This document shows, piece after piece, positions 38,301 through 46,949 of a DNA stretch of 64,000 nt. The translations under genes and the position numbers were made by a program. This DNA comes from Priapulus caudatus. Its lineage: Eukaryota; Priapulida; Priapulimorpha; Priapulimorphida; Priapulidae. Positions within the stretch are counted from its first letter, which is position 1; the number at the start of each line of letters is the position of its first letter. The stretch spans positions 200,879 to 264,878 of the forward strand of contig NW_014577281.1 in the NCBI RefSeq assembly GCF_000485595.1. The letters run 5' to 3'. The notes under the pieces are model-generated. The model saw only the letters and a list, made by a program, of their open reading frames with translations. It made no database searches and was not told the DNA's origin.

Positions 38301-39466
38301 GACGGTACTAGGGGTATTGTAGCACAATAAAATTTATGTAATGGAATCTTTTGTAATTAGATGTAGATCATGGGTGTGGCAATAATTTTAATAACCTAAG
38401 TTGGAGTTCCAGTAAGAGATATTGAATGTATACCATAATAACGCTCATGCCAAAATATCAATTTTTAGCTCATCTGACATAGTCTGATGCAGCTTGTAGA
38501 ATCACATGATTGTCCGTGCGTGCGTGCGTGCGTGCGTCCATCCGTCAACAGTTGGGCACAAATCTAAATGGCTCGATGTACGGATTCGAAAGTCGGGACA
38601 TGGGGGGGGGGGTAATCCGAAAACGAGTTGGGATGTCGACGCTGGGGATCAAAGGTCAAAGGTCAAGAGGTGTAAAAGAAGGGGGAACATTCCCTCCTTA
38701 ACTTAAGGTATAGGGAGGAAATGCAGAATTGCGACACAAATCTAAACGGCTTGACCTATGCTCTTAATATTCGGTGTATAGTGTGATGGGCAGGAAACCC
38801 ATCACCAGTGCCAAATTGGAGGTCAGAGGGCAGTGGGGGAAAGGTCACATATCAGACATTTTCTGAGGACATGGCCTAATGGTCAGACTGAAGTGACTGA
38901 AGGACTGAACTGCATTTACTATTAGAACCCATTCCCCCCCTTCCCCTCCCCCTCTCTTTCTCCCTCCCTCTCCCCCATCACCCTCCCACCACCACCACTA
39001 CGCTCGAGCTCAACGCATATCCATGATAACATGTTAATATAGTGAAGTCATTAAAGTTACACAGCTGTATCTTTATTACTGTACTACTGGTATAGCAAAG
39101 CCTATCATATATTTTACATCTGTATTAGTAGTATCCTAGATATATGCTCTGGGCGCAAACGCGGTGGCGGGAGGGCGCACTTGATTCGGTTCCCAGTGAG
39201 TTTATCAGAAGAATACCCGGCTACAGTACACGCTGTTGCTCAGTTGAGCGCTGTCGCTCTGCGGCACTTGTTTTCTAATATTGCTTATATTTAAATGATA
39301 TATTACCTGATGCAGATTAATTTTAATGTTTTAGATAGAACATCTATCAAGTGAGTGTGTACAGAATGTGCTGTTGTGTGGAGCAGCATTCACACACCCT
39401 GATGGCACGAGCTTCTGTGTAACCGGTTGTGACCTGGCTGAGGTCATATGCTTCACTACCAAATAA
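24192..39466 (+). CDS. WDR54: WD repeat-containing protein 54, complete
   Basis: Eight exons join in phase: 24192-24416, 32051-32113, 32710-32776, 33600-33656, 33994-34204, 34979-35141, 35809-35874 and 39335-39466. They give 984 nt, 327 residues plus stop; vertebrate WDR54 has about 334. The protein aligns with WDR54 throughout: an N-terminal SALCHNLSV block, RGIQIYESDG across the exon 2-3 junction, ARGI and the GTDSGTILVFEIPPKGTN block, ASGDDSGCIILWRV, VRLWNELLVATYGSGH, TAHARWINAID, VSEDSFAKIWQL, and the C-terminal CVTGCDLAEV. The family forms a single WD40-type beta propeller and is poorly characterised. The start ATG gives the conserved N-terminal block without an upstream exon. Intron 1 (7.6 kb) holds a CR1 LINE and several short elements. 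Intron 7 (3.5 kb) holds hairpin-ended elements. The gene converges on WDR48. Confidence 0.93.
24500..25600. repeat. Degenerate telomere-like GGTTAG/CCCTAA patches
   Basis: Clusters of GTTAGG, GGGTTAGGGTT and, further right, CCCTAACCC and CCTATACCC variants occur at 24505-24655, 25297-25385 and 25540-25580. They are imperfect and partly inverted. Similar tracts at 16.9, 36.6, 47.2, 52.5, 53.2 and 54.3 kb suggest spread with repeats rather than a telomere fusion. Confidence 0.6.
24703..26640. mobile_element. Fold-back element, second copy, interrupted
   Basis: Left arm 24703-24930 (AGGCACTTGAAGCGTTTC, then TATTATTGCCGACAGTTTCC) and right arm 25700-26640 (ending GGCAATAATAGTAAAGAG) are mutual reverse complements. 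They match the cleaner copy at 51256-52279, including the central GGCGCAAGAAATTGAGGTCACGA-like stretch (compare 51795). The left half is interrupted by unrelated sequence rich in CCCTAA-like motifs (24960-25600). The right end is cut by the element starting at 26641. It lies in WDR54 intron 1. Confidence 0.65.
26641..28165. mobile_element. Possible hAT-like element with CAGGG ends
   Basis: The left end CAGGGCTTGAAACTAACC and the inverted right end CAGGGACTTGCAAAAACTAA are similar. Both are followed by CTAGCC/CTAGC-containing subterminal repeats (26665-26715 and 28085-28135). CAGGG-type ends suggest hAT. No exact target duplication is visible. The element interrupts the right arm of the 24703 fold-back element. 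One internal minus-strand frame (27297-27674, 125 codons with a true ATG) has no recognisable domain. Confidence 0.5.
27297..27674 (-). CDS. Unidentified 125-codon reading frame inside a mobile element
   Basis: Opens with ATG and stays open for 125 codons without simple-sequence bias (it includes KRKTIFIAATFDINESETRR). I do not recognise it. It sits inside the CAGGG-ended element in WDR54 intron 1, antisense to WDR54, so a remnant of that element's protein is the most economical explanation. Chance is also possible. Confidence 0.2.
   Translation of the reverse strand: MYQYLLYIHNNQEADKEGLLYHLSSKRKTIFIAATFDINESETRRTIGQMSAVTDEYGQNGTMIIGLLLYSTEHSNSAQQAHAATGVKINMTRQPKTLEGQHMLTLLVVLRTKPEKTRLKLKHWV
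28200..31380 (-). pseudogene. CR1-like non-LTR retrotransposon, 5'-truncated and frameshifted
   Basis: Reading right to left: 31378-30755 contains the N-terminal half of an apurinic endonuclease (PDIIGITETWANENT, GGGVLLLV). 30776-30309 is its continuation in another frame (IIGDFNIPEVDY, LDLIFTND, SDHIGLAWT). 29915-28432 is the reverse transcriptase (LKPGKSPGPDGIHRKLLK, FLDYQKAFDTVPH, SGVPQGSVL, FADDTKIWKS). 28430-28300 is the conserved C-terminal tail, with a stop and a frame shift (NAWNALPTF). The region between endonuclease and reverse transcriptase is degenerate. The insertion lies antisense in WDR54 intron 1 and its 3' end abuts the 26641 element. It cannot be active. Confidence 0.9.
31473..31739. 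mobile_element. MITE with GGCCAAAA ends, TTA target duplication
   Basis: 267 bp with inverted ends GGCCAAAAGAAAATATAGG and, inverted, GGCCAAAACAAAATATATG. TTA lies on each side (31470-31472, 31740-31742). It is the same family, in opposite orientation, as 56911-57190. No coding capacity. TWA duplications and GG-starting ends fit PIF/Harbinger. Located in WDR54 intron 1 just upstream of the LINE. Confidence 0.85.
31836..31930. mobile_element. 95-bp element with 9-bp target duplication
   Basis: Flanked by an exact 9-bp repeat GACGAGGCT at 31827-31835 and 31931-31939. The ends TAGACACAATAAATAAG and, inverted, TAGATACAATAATGTAACCC match the ends of the 711-bp element at 56152-56862. The interior is three tandem 26-27-bp units of the GGGTTACATTTGTGGGGTTT type. 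A 9-bp duplication is typical of Mutator-like elements. It lies 120 bp before WDR54 exon 2. Confidence 0.8.
32291..32369. repeat. (CT)n microsatellite in WDR54 intron 2
   Basis: About 37 CT dinucleotides with two single-base interruptions. It lies 180 bp downstream of exon 2. No coding signal. Confidence 0.95.
32819..33194 (+). mobile_element. Hairpin-ended element, short copy
   Basis: Starts TTAGCTCAGCTAACGAAGTC, then AGATGCAGCTTGTAGAATCG, and ends GAGCGCTGTCGCTCTGCGGCAC. At 376 bp it carries both ends of the family seen full-length at 38464-39271 but lacks the G-rich middle, so it looks like an internal deletion derivative. It shares the CACCACCACCACTACGCTCG and GGTGGCGGGAGGGCGCACTT blocks with that copy. 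Located in WDR54 intron 3. Confidence 0.75.
34567..34910. mobile_element. MITE with CAGGGGTNGAAATAA ends
   Basis: Ends CAGGGGTAGAAATAA and, inverted, CAGGGGTCGAAATAA enclose 344 bp rich in GGTCCA/TGGACC-type words (ATGGTCC repeated on both strands). CCATT lies directly on each side (34562-34566 and 34911-34915), a likely 5-bp target duplication. It resembles small hAT-type elements. A related end occurs at 50830 (CAGGGGTCGAAATTAGCG). Located in WDR54 intron 5, 68 bp before exon 6. Confidence 0.7.
36379..36702. mobile_element. Long-TIR element with internal 28-bp tandem repeat
   Basis: About 75-bp inverted ends, starting ATAGGGTCTATGTCCCCCAG on both strands and continuing GGTACTGC...AACGTACCCTGG. 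The centre holds three copies of a 28-29-bp unit (GCCTACTCCACTAACGAGTC) followed by (CCCTAA)3. No coding frame and no clear target duplication. Located in WDR54 intron 7. Confidence 0.75.
37018..38153 (-). mobile_element. Hairpin-ended element, long copy
   Basis: In reverse orientation it runs from TAGCTCATCTGACATAGTCA (near 38153) to CTGTCGCACTGCGGCACTTG (near 37018). It is homologous over most of its length to 38464-39271, 46950-48016 and 49207-50392. WDR54 intron 7 contains this copy and the next one in inverted arrangement. Confidence 0.7.
38464..39271 (+). mobile_element. Hairpin-ended element, 808-bp copy
   Basis: Begins TTAGCTCATCTGACATAGTC with a terminal stem-loop (CATCTGAC/GTCAGATG) and ends in GAGCGCTGTCGCTC, a second stem-loop, then TGCGGCACTTGTT. 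It contains a poly-G run (38600-38611), a TGAC/GGTCAAAG-rich stretch and the CACCACCACCACTACGCTCG block. No open frame. Terminal hairpins without TIRs recall Helitron or SINE-like ends, but no class can be assigned. It ends 63 bp before the last WDR54 exon. Confidence 0.7.
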
Positions 39467-41476
39467 GATGGATCAAACTAATCTGATCTCTGAATGTGAT
39501 GGAATACCCTGGAATGCTCCGCAGGACAGATGTTCCCCATTATTGTTGTTGATGGTTGTATATTTATTTGGTTGATAGATTCTAGATAGAATTGAGCCAC
39601 TAGTATGATCTTTGAATATGCTGGAATACCCCAGCTCTGCAGGACATGTTGCACATTATTTTTATTGATGGTTGTATATTCATTCCGTCCAATTGCCATG
39701 TTTACACGTCATATTTTCACGTATTTACCACTGCTTTTCATTGTGGCCAAACACCATACTATAAGCTTTTCATAGCACGATCTCACTACATGTAGCTCAA
39801 TATGATTGTGGCTATCTAGTCTTATATAAACTAATGCAGGCAGTAATCACCTTCTCTGAAACTATATTCACGGGAAACAAACGTTTAAACTGCATGTTTC
39901 AGTGATAACATATGCAGTTAAACTGGTCAATCACGATGAATATTGAAAATTAGATCACATTTAATTGTTCCATAATGTGACATTATAACCATGATATTTA
40001 ACCATAATTATGCACGGGATTGTGCACGTCCATGTTCAATGAAACCTGACTAAAATGATAGTTTGATGGGATATTGTGTGTCGGAGTGTGTAGTTTAGAA
40101 GAACGTGAGACTAGCGTGCACGATGTAATTAAAACAGGCATGTTGTTTACATTATCATACACATTGTTTATTTTGTTGTTACACATTTATCAATTTCTCT
40201 ATAAAAACCTGCCTTTCTGATCACTTTATAGTGTATTAGGTATAAATTCTTCTATATTATTTTATTCCATGTTTGATGTTACTTTAGCTGTCATATTAAC
40301 AGGAGCCTATCAATATTGATAGACTCCTGATATTAAGGTGTGCGTTCGCTAGTTCATTGAATGCAAATGCGAATTTGCCACAAAAGCAGTGTAGTGTAAA
40401 GTGAAAAATATAATATAATTTATGTAATATATCTGTTTAAAAATTTAGTTGAGTAAAATGTTTGAATTCGTCTATTTATTTTCTTGCCCTATCAACTTTT
40501 TTTCTGGTAGCATTGGATGTGTTTATGATCATTCATTCCATAACCACGCAGTCTTACAAGTTTAATATTTTTCATTGTCCGCTGACATCGGGCATTAACT
40601 TCTGGTGAAAACTCATTACTGGCAATTTATTAGGCCATAGTACATACAAACTATGTGAAACGTTCAGATATAACCAGATTACCACTATTTGTTATACATA
40701 TTCTGCATACGCATGTTCCATAAGTATCCCCAGATGACATAGGTATAGTAGTGCACATGCTTAGACGTCAGAGGTGACGCGTGATGATGTCAGACGACAT
40801 ACTGCACAGTAGATATGACGGTAATTGACACGCTAGTAAAAATTTAATGTACATCAGCCTTCTCTCACTCACTAGCTTGGTAACATTATATAGATAGTAG
40901 TGCATAGACGAAAAACAGTAGTGGATTGTGAGTAATATAGTCGTCCGACGCGCCAAGACTAAAACCACGTCTAGACAAGTAATCGTCGAGTATCGGGCCG
41001 GCATATCCAATACACTTGTAACGCACGAACGCACGCACACACACCCGGCAGATAATGGGTGGGAGAGAGAGTGCGGTAGGAAGGAAGGGATTTATTTCTT
41101 CATTTCTCATTACTTTTGAATTGCTTTGTCATAACGACCACCCCTGTTCCAACCGTAACTTCTGAGAGCAAGATTAGCCACAGAAGAAGCCAGACACTGG
41201 TCGCCCTTGCTCAACAACACCTAATGCCGCAGCAGTAACTTGGCGTAGCGACTCCACTGAAACGCATAACTTGCATTCTCAGCAGATGGCGTGTGCGAGC
41301 TCCCAGGTGAACCACCTCCAGCACTATTACTATAACGTCCTACGACGTATCAGTGTTGCATATTCTCTGGATGACGTCATGCTGCAATACTTGGTAATTT
41401 CTTGGAGTTGCCACCCATTCACAAATTCGTGCCATCAGCAAGCACGTGAGCCAGCCTAATCATTGCCTCAGCTTTA
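39467..41476. other. 3' flank of WDR54
   Basis: 39479-39680 holds an imperfect tandem duplication with a period of about 122 bp (GAATGTGATGGAATACCC and GAATATGCTGGAATACCC, each followed by TTGATGGTTGTATATT), within the likely 3'UTR. The rest is unique AT-rich sequence in which I see no exon. WDR54 and WDR48 converge here, so both 3'UTRs should lie between 39467 and 43832. Confidence 0.5.
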
Positions 41477-41917
41477 AGCCCGGCGCACACGTGGCGATTT
41501 TTATCGACAGTACCGGCGATTCTGTTGTCAGCAACAAAATCGCCGAGAAATCGCCACGTGTGCGCTGCCCGGCGTCACCGATTTTGACGCCAGAAACTCG
41601 TCGCTGGAATATCAAACATGTTAGATATTTGTTGCCCAGTCGCTGAACAATCGCCACGTGTGCGCCGCACTGGCGACGGATCCCGGCAACAGTTTTTGGA
41701 TTAACCAATCAAATGCATGATTTGAAGCACGTGATCAAAATTATGGCAGTGCCCGTGGTGTGGTTTGAACAGGTCATGTACAGTTCATACAGTGGTATGT
41801 CGCTGACAGATGGTTGCATTGTCGCCGGGTGGCGCACACGTGGCGATTTTTATCGACAGTGCTGTCGATAAAAATCGCCGGTACTGTCGATAAAAATCGC
41901 CACGTGTGCGCCGGGCT
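41477..41917. mobile_element. MITE, 441 bp, TTA target duplication
   Basis: Ends AGCCCGGCGCACACGTGGCG, matched inverted on the right, then ATTTTTATCGACAGTACCGG on both. TTA on each side (41474-41476, 41918-41920). The word GTGGCGATT/AATCGCCAC recurs several times in alternating orientation, and the right arm holds a further GACAGTGCTGTC mini-palindrome. It has the same outer end as the element at 8580 but a different core. Confidence 0.8.
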
Positions 41918-43398
41918 TTACCAACCAGGCTGAACCCCCCCCCCCCCACCAATCGGTCAGCAACCGATGCGTTACGCACACGCCACGTAAGCCGTTACAG
42001 CATGTCTGGTTGTCAGAATGCCCAATATCTGTCAACGCAACATTATGTTGTTAAAATTGTACATTAACTGTAATGCGTAGACACTCGGCAGCAGTTTAAT
42101 CCGGCGAAGCTTGCCACTTACGTTCACCAAAAGAAGGGCCTGGTGGTACTTAGAGAGCAATAACTGAAGAAGGCGTACACACTAACTTTCGACAAAGATG
42201 TCTGCAGTATATTTATATAGGCTTACACAAACCGAACACTGTACACACTGGAGAAAAGATTTATCACCAGTGAAATGACTCGCATTCACTCGGAGAAGCT
42301 TTGTTAGAGAATCGCCAGAATGAGCCAGGAAGCTCAATCTTCCACTAAATCGCAAATTTGAGATCTCTAAATAATGAACAACATTAAACCTATTGAAAAC
42401 TTGGCAAATGAGTAATACTGAGAGAATAAGAGACAAATATTTGAGAGAAAACTCAGCTGAATGTAATTACAAATTTTGACAAGTAAATAAAACAAACTGA
42501 TAGTCTGAATGAACATAGCACTTGTACTGTTGCACCGTTTTGTACATATGACTGCCTGAATACAACTGTAAACAACATACACAAATCATTCTATAAGCAC
42601 GTGTAGTACATATTCACAAAAACCTTTGCGTGCTCTAAAGAAACAGGCCTTGCAACAGGTGTGGTGAAGATGCCTCTGCTGGGAGATAGTATACCAGTGT
42701 TAGCATTGCTTTGGTTAGTAAAGCACATTATCAATAGTTTAAAAATATCATTCATTACATTACACTCGATGCCACATTTCATAGACACGATAGATTGTCC
42801 ATGAAATTTTTTTAGGAATCTACTATATATACATGTATATTCTCTCCTGACATTACACACGTTTGGGCACGCTTATTTTCAATAAAAGGCTAATGAACAA
42901 ACCACTGGTATGCTATGGAATGGAATGGGAGAGATGGTGACACTCACAAATTGATTACAGAGACTTAAAAATGGATATATTTATATAGAACGCATTATAT
43001 AGGTCATATTTCCAGAGAATTTAAGTGTAATTCATTGAAGATTTTCCTCAATTCCTTCCTTCCTTATTCTACAGCTCGCTTTTTTAGCACAAACACTACA
43101 GATAGGTTTACCCACCCATAAATAAACTCCTGCATCAAACCTCAACATGCCATATAAGCACAAGCAAATTCATACAAACTCATGCAAATTTGTACCTAAT
43201 ATGTTGAGTTTATAAGCACACTTCGATGATCAACATCTGCTTTGCAAAACTAGACGACGATTCAAAACAATCATCAGTAACAATTTCCGTTCAGCTCACG
43301 ATAAGACAACATGGAAGACAGGTGGCTGCTGCCCGCTTTCCCTCTTCGGGTCTGCTGTAGTCACTTCCAAGACGAGAGGTACCTAGTGGTAGGTTCGT
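41918..43398. other. Spacer between the MITE and the WDR48 minisatellite
   Basis: AT-rich sequence, including a C-run at 41936-41947, with no exon I can support. It probably contains the WDR48 3'UTR and polyadenylation site on the minus strand. Confidence 0.4.
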
Positions 43399-43805
43399 TG
43401 CATGACGAATGCCACCTGGTGGCCACAGGTCTGCCACAGGACAAACGCCAGCTGGCGGCTGCAGCTCGAGCACATGAGCGCCACCTGGTGGCCACAGGTC
43501 TGGCGCACGGCAAACGCCACCTGGCGGCCGCAGGTCTTGCACACGACGAACGCCACCTGGCGGTCGCAGATCTGGCCCACGATGAACGCCACCTGGCGGG
43601 CGCAGGTCTGGCGCACGATGAACGCCAGCTGGCGGGCGCAGGTCTGGCGCATGACGAACGCCATCTGGCGGCCGCAGGTCAAGCACAGAAATGCCACCTG
43701 GCGACCAAAGGTCCAGCGCACGAACACCACCTAGCCGCCGCACGTCGAGCACACGGACGCCACCTGGCGGCCACACGTCGAGCACACGGACGCCACCTGG
43801 CAGGG
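43399..43805. repeat. 36-bp minisatellite directly after the WDR48 stop codon
   Basis: About eleven to twelve tandem units of 36 bp, of the form GCCACCTGGCGGCCGCAGGT followed by CTGGCGCACGACGAAC. Because 36 is a multiple of three and the unit lacks stops, several frames on both strands stay open, each giving a 12-residue repeat (for example DERHLAAAGLAH on the plus strand). It begins 28 bp past the WDR48 stop, so it is probably transcribed as 3'UTR. It is GC-rich like the adjacent exon and unlike the AT-rich flank. Confidence 0.85.
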
Positions 43806-43832
43806 TCGGAGGTCGGAGGTCGGCGCGCCGCC

Positions 43833-46403
43833 TCATTTCATGAGCCGGTAGTACAGGACGAGGTCGCCGCCGCTCTTCCAGATGAAGTGCTTCACGGTGC
43901 GCAGGTCCATGTTGGCGTCGAGCGTCTGCTCGAGGCACAGCAGCTCCACCTTCTCCTCGGCGGCCGACGACGACGGCTCGTCCGTCTCCTTCTCGCTCTC
44001 CGATCGCTGCTCGGGCGCGCTGCCGCTCGGTGTCGAGTTGTGCGTGCTGCCGGCCTGCGAGGCCGTGTCCGAGCCGGCGCCGATGATCTTCTCGTAGACG
44101 TGCTCGATGACCTTGCGCACCTGCAGCATGTCGCTCGCCGACAGCCGGTCCTTCTTCACCGACTTGGCGCCGCCGGCTGGGTACGGGAACAGATAGAACG
44201 CGATCTTGTTGAACTTGGGCATGTTCTTCTCGACGGTGATGTCGACGACCCACATCGGCAGCGTCTCGTTGAGCATCATCGCGTCCGTCTCGCGGCCGGC
44301 GTCCTTCGCGAGCAGCCGGAACAGCGTGCGGCCGCCCACCTCGCTGAAGATCACCGGCGTGTGGCCCGGCACGCTGAAGCAGTAGTTCGTCGACAGGCGC
44401 TCGCCGGAGCCGCTCACGTTGTAGACGGCTCCGTCCTGCGCCGGCTCCTCGTCCGGCTGCGTGCGCGGCCAGTGCGAGAGCAGCGCCTGCAGGAGAAGCC
44501 CGCCGAAGTTCAGCTTCGGGTCGCTGCCGTCGCTGAAGCGCATGCCGACGTTCTTCGCCGACACCCACGCGGCGAAGCAGTCCGACTCGTCGAGGTGTAT
44601 CGACAGCATGCCCATGCGCAGGTCGACGGTGAACCAGTGCGGCACGTAGATCATCTTGAAGCGCTTCTTCACCTCGTCGTCGAGGCTCGCGCGGCCCAGC
44701 TCCTCCTCCTTGCAGGCGGTGAGCACGTCCCACAGCGCGACATTGCCCTCAGAGTCCTTCGTGAGGATGTGCCGCTTGTCGTTGAGCACGTGGTACTGCC
44801 GGATGCTCGTGCCACCCTTGATCGTCATCTTCGGCTGCGCGTGCAGCGGCGCCTCGCAGTAGACCATCGTGTCCTCGCCGTTCTCCTCGCCGCCGTTCTC
44901 GGCGTGCTTGATCGACCAGCTGTTCACGCACGAGTTGGTCGTCGCGACCCACATCGTCTGCTGGTCCTGGTTGAGCGTCAGCTTCAGGATCGGCGCGCTC
45001 TCCTCGCAGATCAGCTGCCGGTTGTCGGGGTTACGCACGTCAATCATGTAGAGCTTTCGGTCGCGGCCGCCGGAGTATATCGTCGTAAAGTTGTCGTTGG
45101 CCTGCAGCGCCCAGACTCCCTCGTCGTGAGCCCTCACCGTGGCGATGCACCGCTGGTGGCCTGCAAAGAAGCATAGTTAACGTTGCACGGCACTACAAAT
45201 AAACATAATATATATTTATCCTGCTAGAGTTTTGATAACGCACAATGTATGTATCGATGTATTTTTAAGCAAGTTTGCCAAGAATTGCTTTTGTATTGAA
45301 AAGGCAATCTTTTCACGTAACATTCAATTAGTTATAGCAATATAATTAGATTAGATTAGGGCTAGTGCACATTGGATTTCCAATAATTTAGCCATTCACA
45401 CTCCTCTGTTTTTATATTGGAGTTGTATATGAGTGATATACTTTGATAAAACCTACATTAACCAAAATCTTAATTGTAGGCCCAATATGAGACCAAATTA
45501 GCTTAGGAATTTGACCACAGTGATAACCAAGTGCCAGTAGTTGCAGCAAGTGCAAGATGCCTGGCCAGTATTTCATTGGCTATAACTGGCTTAAACTCAA
45601 CCAGTATGTGTATATATACTGTATATCTGGAATGCAATCAGCCAAACAGCTGGTCATACAAAACAAATGTCTTCTAAAATCTCACCGAGTGACCAGAAAC
45701 GAATCGTTCCATCAGAGCTTCCTGACACGCACTGCGTTCCATCCTTGCTTAGCACCAACGCCTTGACATTGTCAGCGTGACCCTTTAGCTTCATCAGTTT
45801 CTGACAAGTGCGTGGATCCCAGACCCGCAGAACCTTCTCCGTGGAGCCGGACACTATCACCGTGCCGGACGTGTTCATTGCCAGACTGTATATGGAGTCC
45901 TTATTTCCACTCAAATTTGACGTTGTCACCGTGTTGTTGGAGGCGGTGAGAGCCGTTAGCGTGTTCACATCCCAGAGAAATATCGAGCGGTCTAGCCCGG
46001 CAGACGCCACCTGCTCCCTGTCTTTTGCGTAGGCAAGGGCCTTCACATAGTCTTTGTGCGTTCTCAGAGTTGACATGCAGAAGCCTTTGTAGGCATTCCA
46101 CACCTTGACAGTCGTATCACTGGAGGCAGATATCAGATTCCTCCCACCACAACAGAGTACGATGTCGTTCACCCAATCGGTGTGGTGCTCCATCGATTGT
46201 ATATATGGATCCTTCATGTTCTTTGTGTTCCATATGCGAATTATTGAGTCCCGACAGGCCGAGTACAGGCGATTGTTGTACTGGTCAAACTGCAGTGAGT
46301 TGATACCAGACCGATGAAATCGTTCCACTTCTTCCCGTATCACAAAAGAGACTTGCACCTTCTTTCGAGAGACGACACTCGAGTGCCTTTGGTGAACTGC
46401 CAT
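43833..46403 (-). CDS. WDR48: WD repeat-containing protein 48 (UAF1), complete
   Basis: Two coding exons on the minus strand, 46403-45686 and 45160-43833 (2046 nt, 681 residues; the human protein has 677). WDR48/UAF1 is the WD40 cofactor that activates the deubiquitinases USP1, USP12 and USP46, and so acts on ubiquitinated FANCD2 and PCNA. Near-identical blocks include [120 protein letters not shown]-like [20 protein letters not shown] and the C-terminal [21 protein letters not shown]. The eight-bladed propeller fills the N-terminal half; the C-terminal part is the conserved DUF3337/SUMO-like region. The start was chosen at 46403 because MAVHQRHS matches the family; the in-frame TTG upstream is not a likely start. 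An acceptor (TTTTCCACAG) 30 nt upstream suggests a 5'UTR intron. The 3' exon is extremely GC-rich at third positions, the 5' exon is not. Confidence 0.95.
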
Positions 46404-46949
46404 GATTGGCGACTCCCCCAATGGCAAAATTGCCTGTGGAAAATATCAAGAATTACCCAACCATGCATACATTATCCATGAACCAGAGTGACAATTTTAA
46501 TGAGTGCTTTTACTGTTGTTATTAATCTGTGCAGACTAACTCTGGTGCCATATAGCCGTGTAGACACAGGGTTATTTTCTGCCTATTGCTGCACTACTCC
46601 ATGAAGTGGCAGCATTTGCAGGGCTATGTTAGTAAAGGCATTGCCAGATTAACAGATAAACATGAACAATGAAGCTGTTTGATAGTTAAGGATACAGTCA
46701 GGCTTACGGACAGGTACCTCTGTAAAAGACATTGCAACATAACTGCTCATCAAATTCAATCAAACTAATATCTATTACATGTCTCTCTACGCTCTCGATG
46801 AAAATAATCAAAAAAATTCATCACTAATTAAGTGACGGCAAAAATTGTGAATATATGTAAAAATATGATTTTTTTCTTAATTCTCAGAAACAGCAACGAG
46901 TTGGGACCTAACCCTTTAACCATAAGTTGTTTATAATATGAACTAACAA
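46404..46949. other. 5' flank of WDR48
   Basis: Contains a probable 5'UTR intron acceptor at 46434 on the minus strand. No core promoter element is obvious. The rest is unique AT-rich sequence. Confidence 0.4.

Noticed and set aside
43399-43805. Possible CRISPR-like array or repeat-protein gene
   Set aside because: No spacers, and the frames lack a supported start, splice sites or a conserved protein; it is a minisatellite.
43291-44733. 480-codon minus-strand reading frame
   Set aside because: Another frame of the WDR48 3' exon plus the minisatellite; Arg/Ala/Pro-rich, typical of a GC-rich shadow.
43311-45176. 621-codon plus-strand reading frame across WDR48 and its minisatellite
   Set aside because: It is antisense to the conserved WDR48 exon, whose high GC3 removes stop codons on the other strand; its left part is the 36-bp repeat. 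No homology is recognisable.
45654-46427. Earlier WDR48 start at 46427
   Set aside because: That codon is TTG; the ATG at 46403 gives MAVHQRHS, which matches the family N-terminus.
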